Shown here piece by piece: positions 42,437 through 42,660 of a DNA stretch of 42,660 nt. Source of the DNA: Salegentibacter salarius (GTDB lineage: Bacteria > Bacteroidota > Bacteroidia > Flavobacteriales > Flavobacteriaceae); contig NZ_FVZF01000032.1 in NCBI RefSeq assembly GCF_900168265.1, forward strand, positions 1-42,660, in the 5' to 3' direction. The notes beneath the pieces were generated by a model, which had not been told where the DNA came from, did no database searches, and saw only the letters and a program-made list of their open reading frames with translations. Position 1 is the stretch's first letter. Every line of letters begins with the position of its first letter. The translations under genes and the position numbers were made by a program.

Positions 42437-42660
42437 CTATGCTATACTGAATTTTCTTAAGTTGTGCGCCATAGCGATTAACCCTATTTCAGTAGTTACT
42501 TTCTCCATTCCCCGAAGCATAAATCGCTTGAAGCCCATGTTTTGCTTGATATTCCCAAAAACGGCTTCCACATCCCAGCACCGACGTTTACGATGTGCTA
42601 TTCCCGCTTCACTTAATAGTAGGTTCCTAGCTTTTTCTTTGAGACGGATCAGGTTATGAT
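42437..42660 (-). CDS. IS1182-like transposase, C-terminal part
   Basis: On the minus strand an open frame enters from the right edge and ends with TAG at 42439-42437, about 74 codons. It includes RLKEKARNLLLSEAGIAHR, CWDVEAVFGNIK with the probable catalytic Glu of the DDE triad, GFKRFMLRGMEK, and a C-terminal IAMAHNLRKFSIA. The codon at 42577-42575 is TGG where the left copy has TGA, so this copy could be active. The family assignment is from recognition of the C-terminal sequence. Confidence 0.8.
   Translation of the reverse strand, partial: HNLIRLKEKARNLLLSEAGIAHRKRRCWDVEAVFGNIKQNMGFKRFMLRGMEKVTTEIGLIAMAHNLRKFSIA

Larger units (their letters stand above)
42322..42660 (-). mobile_element. 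IS1182-like insertion sequence, 3' part (right copy)
   Basis: This copy is the inverted repeat of 1-328 and extends 11 bp further before the window ends. Its edge is at 42322 (GAGGCCGTC); sequence outside differs between the two copies. It contains the same hairpin with a T run behind the transposase stop (42437-42414). The element continues to the right, outside the window. Confidence 0.85.

Noticed and set aside
1-42660. Composite transposon carrying 42 kb of cargo
   Set aside because: The interior consists of essential housekeeping genes with uniform flavobacterial character, so it is chromosomal backbone that happens to lie between two IS copies.

Overview
The window reads as core chromosome of a marine-type member of the Flavobacteriaceae (Bacteroidetes), close in flavour to Gramella/Salegentibacter. 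The grounds are an AT-rich genome, promoters of the TTTG...TAnnTTTG type with no strong Shine-Dalgarno sites, and typical flavobacterial families: DUF5686 outer-membrane proteins, a PorT-like barrel, an ExbB-x-ExbD-ExbD cluster, an SDR-type threonine dehydrogenase and asnS upstream of rpoN. The assignment is from protein recognition only; no rRNA is present.

Layout. Both ends (1-328 and 42322-42660) are the 3' parts of one IS1182-like insertion sequence in inverted, inward-facing orientation. The left copy has a TGA where the right copy has TGG. Next come a membrane zinc peptidase (-), pyrH and frr, a 120-bp MITE-like palindromic element, a DUF5686 protein, an RND/MMPL transporter, asnS, a TTG-started pseudouridine synthase, rpoN and a PAP2-like membrane protein (all +, 1.3-12.6 kb). 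A minus-strand block (12.6-25.2 kb) holds a PorT-like protein, exbD-exbD-hypothetical-exbB, tRNA-Ser(GGA), asparaginase with an acyltransferase, tatD, odhB-sucA and a polyprenyl diphosphate synthase. A retropepsin-like protein and a possible 36-residue membrane peptide are embedded in it on the plus strand. The right third (25.3-42.3 kb) carries a tetR-tolC-hlyD-acrB efflux operon, a secreted cupin, a MORN-type repeat protein, aspS, a ClC channel with CBS domains, a cold-shock protein, L-threonine dehydrogenase, a small lipoprotein, a SnoaL-like secreted protein and a lipoprotein M13 peptidase.

How it works together. Most genes are housekeeping: nucleotide and tRNA charging, ribosome recycling, the 2-oxoglutarate dehydrogenase complex, isoprenoid synthesis and sigma-54. 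Around them are envelope functions: a proton-driven ExbB/ExbD motor, outer-membrane barrels, a tripartite efflux pump and secreted peptidases. I found no CRISPR array, phage, restriction, toxin or biosynthetic cluster, and nothing that I can defend as a new multi-gene system. The most notable structure is non-coding or mobile: the inverted IS pair with one nonsense difference, a MITE-like element whose termini resemble the IS end, two related families of dispersed hairpin repeats, promoters placed so close to start codons that they imply leaderless mRNAs, an RND pump with an apparent extra helix pair, and a CxxC in the outside domain of an ExbD.
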